NCBI GenBank assembly: GCA_001792895.1
Contig: MARA01000035.1
Span: forward strand, 124,001 to 188,000
Direction: 5' to 3'
Length of the DNA stretch: 64,000 nt
Source: Lentinus brumalis
Taxonomy: Eukaryota > Basidiomycota > Agaricomycetes > Polyporales > Polyporaceae
Shown here: piece after piece, positions 11,171 through 22,642 of the stretch
Layout of the letters: the number at the start of each line of letters is the position of its first letter
Numbering within the stretch: position 1 is the first letter of the stretch
Notes under the pieces: generated by a model
Database searches by the model: none
What the model saw: the letters and a program-made list of their open reading frames with translations, nothing else
Told to the model about the DNA's origin: nothing
Made by a program: the position numbers and the translations under genes

Positions 11171-12518
11171 TCAAGGCGCGGTCGCGCGCCGCTTCAGACC
11201 CTCGCGGACCAGCAAAAGCGCAGACATGTCTAAACCCTCTTCCGCGAGGCTCTTCTCTAGTCGGTCGAGGACTGTGTCCGGGAGCTGCCCTAGAGCCTTC
11301 ATGCGAGCCTCGTCGCTGATCCCGACACGACGCAGTGCACCCGCGAGCTCAGATGTCAGACCCATGCCCTTCAAGAACCGCTCGACCACGTCTGCAACCT
11401 CCGGCTTGGGCTTCTTCGGGGTCTTCGGGGGAGGCACGCGGGGGCCCTCCTTGCGAGTGTGAACGTCTGACGAACTTGAAGCTGATTGAGAGGCTTTCGA
11501 GGTGGATGCTGCCGGCTGCTCAATAGCGGCCTGCTCCAGCGGAAAGTGACGCGCTTTGGACCCGGTGAGATGATGCCGGTAGTTGACGAGGCTAGAACCA
11601 GGCCCAACAATCTCCTGAGCACCCGCCGAGACACCGTTCAGCTAGGCGATGATACCTGCGACGACGGAACGACTCACCTTCGGCGGATCGCATAGCGTAC
11701 ACTTCACGCCCCATCGACTTGAGCCGTTCGAAGTGTTTCGGCAGATGACGGACATCCTCGCGGCAGGGAAGGACCGTCTGATATCGCGCAGCGCGTCATC
11801 GAACCATGACGGGATCTGCACGAACGGTCAGAGCTGTGGCCAGTCATGCCATAGGATAGCACTTACCGCTTGTACGGGCTCGGGGTGTTTAGGTGGACCA
11901 CTCCGAGCCTTCTTCGCGTGCTCCTTGCCTTTCGACGTCTTGCGTGGTTGTAGCGTAACCGACTCAAATGCGCTAGCAAGGGTACGAGGGCGGGGTAGCT
12001 TGGTTTGCTTCTTCCGTACCGAGGATATGACAGGCCCGGGCGGGATCTCCGAGTCGGAGGAGACGTATATATACTCGGTATTCTCTCCAGATTCCGCAGG
12101 TGAGCCTGCGAGGTTCAACCTGGAAGATGAACTGGCTGTTGGAATGGACGCCGCGCCTGCATCTGGCGATCGGGGAAGGAGGATGTGCAAGGGCTACCTC
12201 GAAGGGACACTTACGATAATCCTTCGTCCCCCCAAGCCGAGCCGATTTCCGCGGGGTCTGTCCCTCTTCTTCAGCCCTCGCCTCCCCTCGAGGACGCTTC
12301 CGATAGGAAGAGGGCGATGGGCCATCGTACATGTCATCTTCTGAATCTTCATCGTCGCACGGGACGTATGTTGAGTCGCGTTCGCCAGCGGGCTGGGTCG
12401 GAACGGCCGTGGATCCTGATAGGCGACTCGTACTCCTCCCTCTCTCCTCGTCCGAATCAAAGATATAGGTTACGCCCATGGCGGCTTCGTGCGTGAAGGA
12501 TCGCCCCCGCATCGGCAT
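11171..12518 (-). CDS. Nuclear-type protein with zinc-finger-like motif, about 393 aa
   Basis: Four exons on the minus strand: 12518-12215, 12162-11867, 11815-11678 and 11614-11171; introns of 52, 51 and 63 nt. The N-terminus is acidic and low in complexity (YIFDSDEERG, DDEDSEDDMYDG). Joining exons 3 and 4 yields 'WGVKCTLCDPPK' and 'NYRHHLTGSKARHF', a C-x2-C...H/H pattern like a divergent C2H2 or BED-type finger. Then come a Ser/Lys-rich linker and a helical C-terminus (about residues 320-385). A nuclear DNA- or protein-binding role is inferred. ATGs at 12518, 12512 and 12479 are all possible starts. Exon 3 also has an alternative open frame, but only this frame keeps the phase and completes the Cys/His pattern. 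Confidence 0.6.
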
Positions 12519-13318
12519 TCGTCGGCGTCCAGCTCAAGATTCTGTTCGTAGTATTCGTTGCCGCATCCGGTAGCTTGATAGAGGCTCCGTGCTCACCAAC
12601 GTAGTCAACAACGATGGATAGACAGAGCAATAGGATGTGCAAGATATTTACAAGATAGTCGTACAGCAGCAGGTGTGGAGGAGAGCTCAGGAGGAGAATA
12701 ACGACAAGCAGGGACACTTACTTTGCACTTACACCTCCTACTACTTAGTTCTAACCTCGGAGCCCCGGCTCGGGTTTAGACGCGCGATATATGGCAATTA
12801 GTATACTGTAGTGCACGCAACTTAGCACCTGCACCTACCTGCACCCACTGCTATGATGGCATACACAGATGAGTATGCTGATTTCTTTTTGACGATGTGG
12901 GTCGCATTCCAGAGCGAGGATAAGGTACGCCGTACGGTCCTACAGATTCAGCGCATTGACTCCACAGTGCTACTAGTAGTGATCACCGGTACCGCAGCGA
13001 GGTACTTACTTCGCTATCTGTCACAAGCGCGACGGAAGCGGGAACCGGAGGTTTCGTAGGGTAGATAATTCAGGCGCAGGAGTCATGTCAGCGTGAACAG
13101 AGGCTGAGAGAGCGAAGATAGAAGCGTGTACCCTCGAGGAAGGGTTTCATTGCGGTCAGCGCTCCGCCCCATAACGTTATACTCGGCTTCGCGACATTGC
13201 ATTGGTTACAGCGTATGCTAGCCCCGCGGAGAGGAATGCAGAGCATGCGGATGAGATGAAAATCGTCGGAACGTTACCCGACATTCAAGTATGATATATA
13301 GCGCACCACTCACATGAG
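12519..13318. other. Intergenic stretch without a supported gene
   Basis: About 800 bp between two divergent genes. A 68-codon plus-strand frame at 12853-13059 has one possible membrane segment but no other support. A TATA-like GATATATAG at about 13290 precedes the next gene. Confidence 0.45.
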
Positions 13319-14065
13319 ATGGAACTCTGCGGCAACATGAACCGCCTCGATCTGCAGGGCAGCCTCCTCAGTAACCACCACCATCCCCATCCCCATCCTG
13401 CCGAACCCCCGAGTCCCGATATCATCGATGTATATGCCCGCTGGGTCCGATACGATGGCGGTCGCCCGACAGGGGCCAAGGACTTCTTCCACAAGACGTA
13501 CGTCTACGCGGTCACGATACCGCCGAGCGAACCACTCGCCGTGGGCAGACGTGTCCGGGTACTGGCGACGACGCCTGCGTCCTGGGTTCCGGGGCCAGAC
13601 GCAGACCCCAACCTGCACGGTGCGAACGACGCGCACGTCGTCGGCACCGTGACAAATGTCCTTGGGTGGAAGGGGAAGCTCGTCGCTCTCGCGGTGGAGA
13701 ACGAGTGCAGGCAGAACCTCGTCCGGCGAGCGCGGCTGGAGATCCCATATCTCCCGAACGTAACTGTCGTGCCGGAGACACTGCGGGTCCGGGAAGGCAG
13801 GGGTCCTAAGGTGGCCGGGTTAGACGATGTTGATCTGTCCGCGAGGGTGCAACCTCTGCAGCCCGGGTGGAGTTGCAACGCAGGCCATTGCATGCTCAGG
13901 CTATCCATGCCAATGACGGTGCGACCAGGTGTCTTCGCCGTGCTCCTGTTCGGTGGTGTCGGACTGGTAGAGCAGGGGAAAGAACATGAGACGCAGCAGG
14001 AGGAGCCTGCGAAGAAGAGAAAGCAGCTAGGGAAGATGGCAGCTGTCGGCTGGAAAGGGAACTAA
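13319..14065 (+). CDS. Unknown protein, 248 aa (family U, copy 2)
   Basis: Paralogue of the gene at 6955-7650, in one exon. It shares 'IDVYARWVRYDGG', 'YVYAVTIPPSEPLAVG', 'RRVRVLA', 'DAHVVGTVTNVLGWKG', 'ARLEIPYLPNVTVV' and a C-terminal 'VGWKGN' after a basic patch (KKRKQLGKMA). The N-terminus starts at 13319 (MELCGNM...), but the Met at 13337 (MNRLDLQG) is an alternative. As with copy 1, a TATA-like element precedes it and a minus-strand F-box sequence converges on it, here decayed. No known family or catalytic motif is recognised. Confidence 0.72.
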   Translation: MELCGNMNRLDLQGSLLSNHHHPHPHPAEPPSPDIIDVYARWVRYDGGRPTGAKDFFHKTYVYAVTIPPSEPLAVGRRVRVLATTPASWVPGPDADPNLHGANDAHVVGTVTNVLGWKGKLVALAVENECRQNLVRRARLEIPYLPNVTVVPETLRVREGRGPKVAGLDDVDLSARVQPLQPGWSCNAGHCMLRLSMPMTVRPGVFAVLLFGGVGLVEQGKEHETQQEEPAKKRKQLGKMAAVGWKGN

Positions 14066-14293
14066 GGGTGATTTTGTCGACGACGGAGTTGTCCTATAGT
14101 CATATGTCAGCATGATAGTTCTGAACGTATCAGACTCCTGAGAATTGGGCACATACAAGTGTAATGTCGGGCACTGGTGTTCTTGTTCTCGTGTCACTGC
14201 AAAATGCTCTGCTCATCTCTGACACGCGGTCCCATCGCTACTGCTGCTTCTCGACCTCGAAAGCAAGGGGAAAGGTCATCGAACAGCATCATC

Positions 14294-14460
14294 TCAAAAT
14301 CGAGAGTGGTGATATATGTGAGGTAGTAGATAAAGTCTAACCTCGGGGTCCGGGGACCACTGCCACAACACCGCGGCGACGCCCGAGAGGTCTGCCTCAT
14401 CGACCACCGAGGGAAGGCACCTGTAGCTGGACGTGCAGAGCGAGCGGGACATCGAGAATG
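14294..14460 (-). pseudogene. F-box protein relic, C-terminal fragment
   Basis: On the minus strand, about 14403-14335, the translation 'DEADLSGVAAVLWQWSPDPEVRL' matches the C-terminal block of the intact F-box genes ('DDVGGVAAVLSQWFPALRS' in copy B). Upstream sequence no longer reads as an F-box protein, and no F-box exon is found. Its place and orientation relative to the gene at 13319-14065 copy those of the intact F-box gene next to 6955-7650, so this is the degraded half of a duplicated pair. Confidence 0.6.
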
Positions 14461-15966
14461 CTGTCGCAGGTGCTCGCAGATATCCCCCTTTTATGTGGAG
14501 CTCAACCTCATCAGCGTTACCTCTGGCGTGCCCGTATCGGCTGAATCGTCGCAACTGAGGGACTCCATTGCGGCAGCGTTGAACAACCACCCTCTCGAGC
14601 TTCATGCGGTCGATGTCGGGTTGTACCTGGGTCTCCGTCGCCCGGCGGCCGAAGTGGAGAATTTTCTGCAAGGATCCGCAGATATGAAGACGGAGTCGTT
14701 GCGTCTGATCATTCTCGGTCGGATGGGCGGCCACGACGAACAACGCATGGTCGAAAATGAGACCAAGATGTCTTCTGACTTCAACCCCGAGGCGACCATA
14801 GAGAGGATGCTGGAATTCCGTCTCTCCGCGGGGCTGCTTTCGAGGGGCGCGGTATTCCGGAGTGCTCTGGGGGCATCGACTTGGCTATGGACGAATGAGT
14901 ACCGAGCTGTATGACATCAAAGCTCCTGCTATGTCGTTTCTTGTGGCATAACGGTGCATTTTCGAAATGATCATCATGCTCACAAGGGCGATGCAATGGG
15001 CGACGTTGCTCCTACTTCATACGCATGATTAGCAACGGGACCAGAAAAATCAACAAACAACCTGGGAAGGCTGACCGACGAGCGGACAATGGATGCAAGC
15101 CAGCGACAAGCCTCGAACGAGTCTTACGATCAGCAGCGTGTCGTGAGGGTACTGTACGCAGCGGACGGTGAGAATCGACCTTGGAAGTACCTCAAGCGCC
15201 GCTTCGAGCTTTTACAAACCACCCTTGGATGGGCGATGCTCCGATTCCGCCGGATTCGTCGTCCGAATCTGCGTCGGGTATATTTCAGGAGCACCGACGA
15301 GCACCTCGCCCCATGGGTCTATAGAAAATCAGCCTGTAAATACGAACCGCATTCCGTCACGAGAATGCACGCACAGTGATTGAGTCTCGTTGCGTAGTGA
15401 CCGCGGCTCCACCCTGCGCATTGCCTCGCTCCCTCCACCGCTGCCTCGACATGCCCAACCCCACCTCGACACGCCCAAACCCACCTCGCCATGAGAAGAC
15501 CCGCCCTGCCCACACCGAGTCGTACGAGCAATGCATACGGGACGCCCGAGCGCAGCAAACCTTCCCCGCGATCCAATGCCGACCAACCAATCACGTCGGT
15601 CCGAGCAAGTCAATCATGCCGTCAAATGCCCAGGAAAGGCGCATACCCCGCAGCATCCTGGCAGTGCTCCGTACGTTCGTCGTGCAAGACTCCAAAGTTA
15701 GATACTGGATGTTAGACCACATTCCTGCGTCCGACCCTCGAGCCGCTTGAGTCGCGGGTTTGGCATGCACACCGCATGGAGGAGCACTAGTCCCGCACTG
15801 GGCGTGAGCGGTAGGCCCGCTCACGACAGAGTACTTAAAAACTCACCGGCCAGGGGGATCAAGGAAACGCTTCCCCTTCCCGTAACCCGTCTCTCGTCAC
15901 CTAGCTCCCCCTCCCCCTCCCCCGAATCTCGACCCTGATTCCTGACCCCGACTAGTTTCCGCAAAG
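14461..15966. other. Intergenic stretch, short repeats, no supported gene
   Basis: About 1.5 kb. A 139-codon plus-strand frame (14495-14914) contains 'ELNLISVTSGVP...AALNNHP', weakly like the middle of the F-box proteins, but has no start context or F-box. A 96-codon frame at 15089-15379 is unrecognised. At about 15446-15495 three near-copies of a 20-bp unit (CCTCGACATGCCCAACCCCA) lie in tandem. Nothing else is evident. Confidence 0.4.
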
Positions 15967-17363
15967 ATGCAGAACGCCCAGGACTTCCTGCAGCCCGAGC
16001 CGCGCGTCGAGAAGAAGAGACTGTCGATGTCGCTGTTCCGTCGGTCGCGAGGCCCGTCTCCGTCTCCATCCCCGATCCCAACGCCTGGAGCTCCGGAGCT
16101 CGACGACGGCAAGAAGGGCCGATTCTCCCTGTTCCGCCAGAGCGGGCGCCGATCCGGACTTGTCCTCGACGCCGCGCTGTTCCGCTTCAAGGGGCCCTCG
16201 CCATCGGCACCATCGTCGGCGTCCTCGAGTGACGCGCCCTCAGACAGAGGCAGCGACGGCGGCCGCCGACAGAGCGCAGAGAGCGTCACTGACGAGCGCA
16301 GCCGCGCATTGTCAATCCTCGAGGGGCGCGCTGAACCTTTATCGCCTACCTCCGCCGCTGGCGGCGAGACGAGGACAGACACCCAAAGTGCCGCATCGAC
16401 GCCCACCGGGAGCCCCCTTCCCACTCCGACCTCCTTCATCTCCGTCAGCTCGCGTCGGTCGCTCTCGGTCGACGGGCGGCGCGTGAGCTCCCGGCTCGGT
16501 CTCGTCCCAGAAAACAGCACCACCGGCACTAGCACCAGCACAGGGACGACGATACTGACGACGACGCGCCTGACGGAGGAACCCGAGAAGGAGGTGGACG
16601 AGCACGGACTCCCGACGTACGCGAGCGCGGCGTACCCGAAGCGGCCGGCGACGTACCGCTTCGCACAGGCGGGCCCTTTCGCGATGACGCTCGCGGCGGG
16701 CAGCGAGGAGGAGGTGCCCGGGCTGGGGCGGTACCATGTCAGCGTGGGCGTGAATGTGTGGGCGCCGCGCTCGTATGTGACGAGCATCCGGAGGGGCCTG
16801 GGGGAGGACGGGCCGCTGGTTGCGCAGATCGAGTAAGTGCTTCAACTTTTGGGGCTTGGATCGTGGATCGTGGCTTCGATGCTGATACTGCGAAGGGCGG
16901 GATGCGCGTCGGTGCATGCGACTGTCGCGTTTGGGGATGTGGGCCTGCCGTTGAAGGAGATGATGTCCAAAAATCTGGTGAACGGGTGAGTCGCTTGCCG
17001 GGCTCGGGTCCGACGGCTATTGACCAGCGACATATGCAGGTCGAGGCAATACAATCTGGGCGACGGCTCGGCCGTGAACTGGAAGCTCGGCCGCACAGAA
17101 TGGAAGGTCAGACTACTCGTCACTAGCTAGTACAGACTTGAAGCTCACCTGGAGTGCGCACTTGATAGGCATACTACGACTCGGCGCATATAGCCACCTT
17201 CAGTCCGACGGCTCCGCGCACCCTGGTCGTCCAGCCTACGGCGCATCGGCTCATGGACCACCTCTTGATCGGGGTGCTCCTGCTGATGAGGGAGAAGGAC
17301 GAGGCGGTATATGGCCGCACAGATTATGCGGGGATGCAGATGCACCTCACACCATTTGCATGA
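15967..17363 (+). CDS. Ser/Pro-rich protein with DUF6593-like C-terminal domain, 405 aa
   Basis: Four exons: 15967-16832, 16896-16985, 17040-17106 and 17169-17363; introns of 63, 54 and 62 nt, with phases that fit. Residues 1-200 are low-complexity and rich in Ser, Pro, Arg and Thr, suggesting a disordered region. The conserved part starts around 'LPTYASAAYPKRPATYRF' and includes 'ATVAFGDVGLPLKEMM', 'DGSAVNWKLG', 'LVVQPTAHRLMDHLLIG' and 'LLLMREKDEAVYGR'. This resembles a basidiomycete domain of unknown function (DUF6593-like; identification tentative). No signal peptide. A cytosolic or membrane-peripheral role cannot be decided from sequence. Confidence 0.75.
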
Positions 17364-18580
17364 GGTACTTGCTGTATAGTTGTGGTGTCACTGGTTGGAT
17401 TGCAGATCGATGGTGTCGCGATATTCGTTCCTTTGAGTCGGACTGTAAGTTATGGCAGTTGTAGAGTAGATCCTATCTTTCATCCGGAATGGAGGGCCCA
17501 GATGAGACTCATGGAGTGACATTACGATTTTCCCCGCGTGGGGTCCCGCTACCGCTGCGTCTGTCTCTGCTAGATCAATATTAGTCGGCAGACGGCTCTG
17601 CACAGAGTGAATGCTGACGCGCTGACGTATGACTGCACCCAGGTTCCCGCGACTTGACTCGGATAGATATAACGCATGTCAGTTCAGAGCATCTGGCGCT
17701 GTGGCAGAAGTAAATGTGACGTACCTACGGAGTTCTGCAGGCGGGACTCCAGGATTATTTGCGATAGATGTTCCTTTAGGGGCGCAGATGTGCAGAGACA
17801 CCGTTGAAGACGTCCTGGCGAATGCATGGGCCGGGCTACGTCTGACGACGTCGAAAATAGGGCAAAGCGAAGTACTTACTGTACGAGGCATCAGCCCAGT
17901 AGCGGCGTCCTGTCGGGTTCGTGGCGTGTGAGGTCAATGAGGCAATGTACCATGCATACGAATGATATACAGATCCTACATTCGTTTGTGACGCAAGCGT
18001 GCAGCAACGGGGAAGCATGGTACAAGGCGAGGATCGGGGAGTCCGCTCGCTTGAACGATCGTTCTGAAGTCCTTTCTATGAGCACACAGACCATGTGGCT
18101 CATAGCCAACCAGGCGAAACGGGATGAAGGGTACGAAGGACATAACGGTATGATAACGCTCACGTCTGCAAACGACAATACAAGGCGGCGCGATGCATAG
18201 CACATACACAGCACATACTCGCAACCTCTGGCCCGCCTCTGCCGCTACACGGCACTGTTCTCAAGTCTGCCGAACGCTTCCAGTAGGTGAAAATACCAAT
18301 GCCGGTGGGCTTCTCGCGCCTATAGAATTGTCCGCGACTTGTTCGCGACCGACGCGAACAGATTGCTCCAGGAACGTGCCGTCGAGGACCCTGGAGAGCT
18401 GCACACCCTGCCTGGCTGGAGAGGCCACCGCCAACCTACCGCTCCTGGGAAGACAACATCTCCCATCATGACAACCTGCAGATGCAAGGGTCGAGGAAGA
18501 CCGTCGGGGGTCAGATGCAGATGTTGATTGAAAGGAAATAGGCAGTCGGGGAAGAAACCATACATCGCGACAAGTGCGGA
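17364..18580. other. Intergenic stretch without a supported gene
   Basis: About 1.2 kb with scattered short open frames on both strands, none with family motifs or consistent splice junctions. Confidence 0.4.
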
Positions 18581-18599
18581 ATAAAACGTCTCCTAACCT

Positions 18600-19040
18600 G
18601 AAAGAGAGACTCACAAGTGCAACTCTGTCGCGTGTTCCCCTGTGCTTCCCTGCTCCCGCCCGCCCGATCTGACCCGCTCAGCTCGGAGTAGGTGAAGGTG
18701 TCCGCGAGGAGAATGGACCTCGACATGACCTTGATCTGTCTCGAGCGAATACACGCCGAAGACGTCCAGGAATAGCGCACCCTCCACGACGGCGCAATTG
18801 AAGCCGTGCATCTCGAGCGTGGGCGTGGGCACGCGTGGCAAAGTTAACAAGTTCCGTCAATGAAGCGTAATGTGAGAAGGGCTCCTGCTTCTGCTTCCCG
18901 TGTCGAGTACGAAAGAGGCAGGTAGTCGTTCAAGACGAGCTCGAGCCCGTCACGGTCGACAGACTCGGGGACGGAGAGGGACGAGGAGATGGACGTTGCA
19001 GAGACGAGATGCCGGATCTCCGATGCGGTGATGGAGCTGA
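18600..19040 (-). pseudogene. Frame-broken coding-like sequence, unknown
   Basis: Two minus-strand segments read like protein. One (about 19040-18845) gives 'IRHLVSATSISSSLSVPESVDRDGLELVLNDYLPLSYSTRE' up to 'LRFIDGT'; the next (about 18855-18730) gives 'VPTPTLEMHGFNCAVVEGALFLDVFGVYSLETDQ' in another frame. There is no space for an intron between them, so a one-base shift near 18848-18855 separates them. No start codon with good context is seen before the chitin deacetylase gene on the other strand. Either a decayed gene or a real gene with a sequence error. Family unknown. (Residue strings shown are separate short motifs.). Confidence 0.35.
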
Positions 19041-19137
19041 CGGGGTTGTTTGGCCGGGGACGCGCGATTGGCTGTGTCAGCTGGCTCTGTTCTGTCGCGC
19101 TCTCCCTGTTTCCAGACCACGCCCGCCAGCCTCTGCG

Positions 19138-19147
19138 GTTTATATAC
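19138..19147 (+). promoter_or_regulatory. TATA-like element
   Basis: GTTTATATAC lies about 70 bases before the ATG at 19213 of the polysaccharide deacetylase gene, a normal distance for a fungal core promoter. It overlaps the region opposite the frame-broken minus-strand sequence. Confidence 0.45.
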
Positions 19148-19212
19148 CCGACTCTAGCCCAGCACGCTCTTTTCTGCCCCCTCATCTGCCCGCCGCGGTC
19201 TTTCCTGCCGCC

Positions 19213-21801
19213 ATGCTTCCCCCAACTCTCCTTGCCGCCGTTCTCCCTCTCCTCGGCCTCGTCCTCGCTCAGGAGGAAGGCCAGCTCTCCGGCCCCACCT
19301 CCTCGTCGGCAGCCGCAGGTTACTCCTGCGACCCGAACTCATGCAAGCTCCCCAACTGCAACTGCGCGAGCACCAATCCCCCGGGTGGTCTCAGTCCGGT
19401 AAGTCTTCTACCCGTCTCGTTTGCGTGCGAGTGCGAAGCCCGCGGAAAGTCAGATCTACGGCGGACAGTCCGCCGGCGCCGGCAATTCATGAGGATGTAA
19501 CGCCTTGCAATGCTCACGCCCTACCCGGGCGATGCAAGAGCTCGAGAAGGTTCATAGGCAACACAGACCTAGTGGGCAAGTGGGTGGGTCGGGCCATAGC
19601 AGCGATCACGTCGGGCCCGCATGGCGGCTGGCGGCCGCGGTCAAGGCGGCGACCAGGCTCAACCTCTCACGGAAGTGCCCGACAGAGCGCGACCAGTCAC
19701 TGTGTCAGCCTGTGATCTCTCTTGATAGTCCGCCGGACTGACATCTACTTGCTGGGACGTTCTCTACATATCCAAACTACTGTGTATCGCATCCCGGAGT
19801 TAATACATGCTAACCTCGCCATGCGCCTAATAGGACCAAACCCCCATGTTCATCGTCTTCACTGCCGATGACGCCGTCCAGAGCTACACCCTAGATGCCG
19901 TCAACCAGTTCCTCGCCCACCGCAAAAATCCCAATGGGTGCCAGCCGAAGATGACATACTACACTTCCATCGACTACACCAACTACACCCTCGTCACCGA
20001 CTGGTACGTCGCCGGCAACGAGATTGCGGACCACACGTGAGTGTTCGTTGTTTCTACGGCGTCCCGCGTCTTCTCGCGGCCATAGATCGGCCAGTTATGT
20101 CCGTGGCGACGCATGATCCGTCCTGTAGCAAGCAGAGATCCCCTTGATGCAGTTCACCTAGGGTCTTCCTGTGCACTTAGAGCCGTCCGTCTGTCGCGGT
20201 GCGTGGCACGCCAGGCAGTCACTGAGCGACATGGAGGCGTATACGAGGGCTTGTACTGGCCGGGTGAATATGTCCGAGTCCGCGGCGCAAGCTCATTTCC
20301 CTCTTCGTCTCGCCTGAAGGGGAGATCGCGCTGTTGTCGATCTCTCCCGAGAAATGCGGGAATCCTATGAATGTTTTCATCCACAAGTGCATGACTGACG
20401 CTCGTATGCTAGAATGACGCACGTCGGCACGCCTCCCGAGGACGAGGTCGCTGGCAACCTGATCGCCCTCAACCAGCTCGCCGGTATCCCGCTCGCGGAC
20501 ATCAAGGGCTTCCGCGCGCCGTTCCTCAACTACAGCGTCGACACCCTCAAGATGCTCCACCAGATGGGTTTCACGTACGACTCGTCGGCATCGGCATCGA
20601 TTCCCGTTACTGAGGACGACACGGACGCGTTCTGGCCGTACACCCTGGACAACGGCATGGCTAACGACTGTCTCGCGGTCCCGAACATGTGCAAAGGCGA
20701 GCCTAAGCTCCCCGGCTTCTGGGAGATCCCGATGTACGCTCTGTTCGACAACCGTGGCATCGACGGACCCCACTTGATGGACCCCTGGCTGTGAGTTCAC
20801 AATGCCGCCTCCTGCCCGGTACGACACTGACGAACTCGTTCGCAGGGACGCAGCCAACGGCGCGAGCGCGGTCAACGACACTGCGACGCTCGAGTACCTC
20901 AAGAGCACGTTCACCGCGCACTACAATGGCAAGCGCCAGCCGCTCGGTCTGTATACGCACCCGATCCACGTCTCGGTAAGCGTCGCGTACGTCCCCGGCT
21001 TGTTCATCTCGCTGAGCATTTAATGTCCGTTTAGCTCTCGGTCCCCGGATCGACGGCTTCGAAGTCCACGATCAGCATGATCAACCAGTTCTTGGACTGG
21101 GCGCAGCAGCAGCAGAACGGTACGTCACTTGGTATACATGAATTGGATCTAAATCTCACTTGTGCGTGCACATTAGTCTGGATCGTCTCGTCCGAGCAGC
21201 TCCTCGCATGGGTCCAGAACCCGACGCCGATCTCCAACTTGAACGACTTCGGGCCGCTCAAGTGCTCGACACCCGCGGTTGACCCGTCGATGAAGATCTG
21301 CAACGGAATCCCGCAGAACGAGGCCGGTCTCGTCGAGCTCTGCCCCTTCTCCGACTTCCCCTTCTACACGTGCTACGGCTGCCCGTCCGACCATCCCACG
21401 CCGTCCAACCCCAGCCCCGCGCAATCGACTGCTTCGTCTGCGCCGCGTTTCCGCAGTAAGTGACCCTCTCTGTCCCTCAGGTATGCTGGATCTGAACTGC
21501 GTCTTGCTATCCAGTCTCGTCCAACTGCTCCACTCCGTTCTGGGACCCGATCAAGGGCGAGTGCATCTGCACGTCCTCGACCTGCGCGTTCACCGACAGC
21601 TCGCGCCCGATCGGCCCCAACGGCGCGAATCTCACGGGCGACCAGCTCAACTCGACCGACCAGTCGTCCCCCTCGCAGAGCTCGAACCCGTTCGTGCCGT
21701 TCAACGGCGCCGTCGGTCTTCCCGCGGGCGCGTTCACCGCGCTCATCGTCGGCGTCGTCGGCGCGTTTGTCGGTGCAGTCGGCGCTGTGGCGCGGCTGTA
21801 A
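19213..21801 (+). CDS. GPI-anchored polysaccharide (chitin) deacetylase-like protein, 515 aa
   Basis: NodB-fold carbohydrate esterase (CE4), probably removing acetyl groups from cell-wall chitin. Seven exons: 19213-19398, 19834-20036, 20413-20790, 20846-20975, 21035-21119, 21177-21455 and 21515-21801. Residues 1-19 form a signal peptide. A Cys-rich segment 'CDPNSCKLPNCNC' follows. Motif 1 reads 'FIVFTADDAVQ' (usual TFDDG, so Phe/Gly are changed but the two Asp stay), motif 2 is 'DHTMTH' across an intron (His metal ligands), and motif 3 is 'GFRAPFLNY'. A second Cys-rich part 'CSTPFWDPIKGECICTSSTC', a Ser/Thr-rich linker and a terminal hydrophobic tail (VGVVGAFVGAVGAVARL) fit a GPI anchor. Introns 1 and 2 are unusually long (435 and 376 nt). 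Confidence 0.88.
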
Positions 21802-22642
21802 GTCGCAGGCAGCGAGTCGTCTGCTCGCAGCTGCAAGGCCTGCGCACATTCGGAACAATTGGATAGTTTCCGGACCCTCACGACGTAGCTCACGGACTGG
21901 CACGAATAATGAACCTGCATCTATCCCCCCCGCACGTTTATTTCACCTACTTATTCCCCCTTCGCTTCCATCGCGTCTTCGAATTCTCCGCTCCACGTTT
22001 AATCTGGACTTCTGCTCTCTCTCACACGCACAATTGGTTTACTATCGCACAACTACATACTGGTCCTAGACCGGTTCCCACCACTAGCACTACCGACTGT
22101 CTCTCTTTCGTAGGTATCGTATGGACTGGATAATCGATGCATGGTCGTGAACTGGACTACGCAGATTCCCCTGCCATCCTGCTGGTACATACTACGCACA
22201 CATAAGTTGCTCTGTACGTTGCGCGACGTTCACGTTCATGCTTGAAGTTGCTGCTCGCGACCTTTGTGCACGCTCGGCATCATCGGAACGGCCACGTGGA
22301 GTCTGAAGCGCCCGAAGTACTTGACGCGACGGCCGAGCGTCGCGTTTTCTCTCCAACGCACCTCACGTCAAATTGCAGGCCGTCTCGCTCGATGAGCTCC
22401 CATGGCTGGTCTGTGCCAAAGCAGGGCGGAAAGCGAGCTGCGGATGTCTTAGTGCTCGGCCTTGGCTGCGCCCCTCTGGTCAGCTGGAGGGGCAGAGCCG
22501 GTGATTCGTACATCTCTTACTTCGAGTCTCGAGCCTCGGCGAGCCTCTTCTACCTTGCTGTACTCTGTGTATCGTTGCCCTGCTGTCGTCAATCCAATCC
22601 CATATACACTCGTCGATTGCAAAGCAGCTCGTCGCTCCAGGC
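21802..22642. other. Intergenic stretch; upstream region of duplicated module
   Basis: No supported gene. From about 22275 to 22475 the sequence resembles 26840-26970, upstream of the intact hydrolase (shared 'CGGAACGGCCAC' and 'GCGGATGT..TTAGTGCTCGGC'), so it is the conserved promoter-side flank of the duplicated hydrolase/P450 unit. Confidence 0.5.

Noticed and set aside
15897..16787. 296-codon minus-strand frame opposite the DUF6593-like gene
   Set aside because: Complement of the low-complexity Ser/Pro region; no motif, and the plus strand has consistent splicing.
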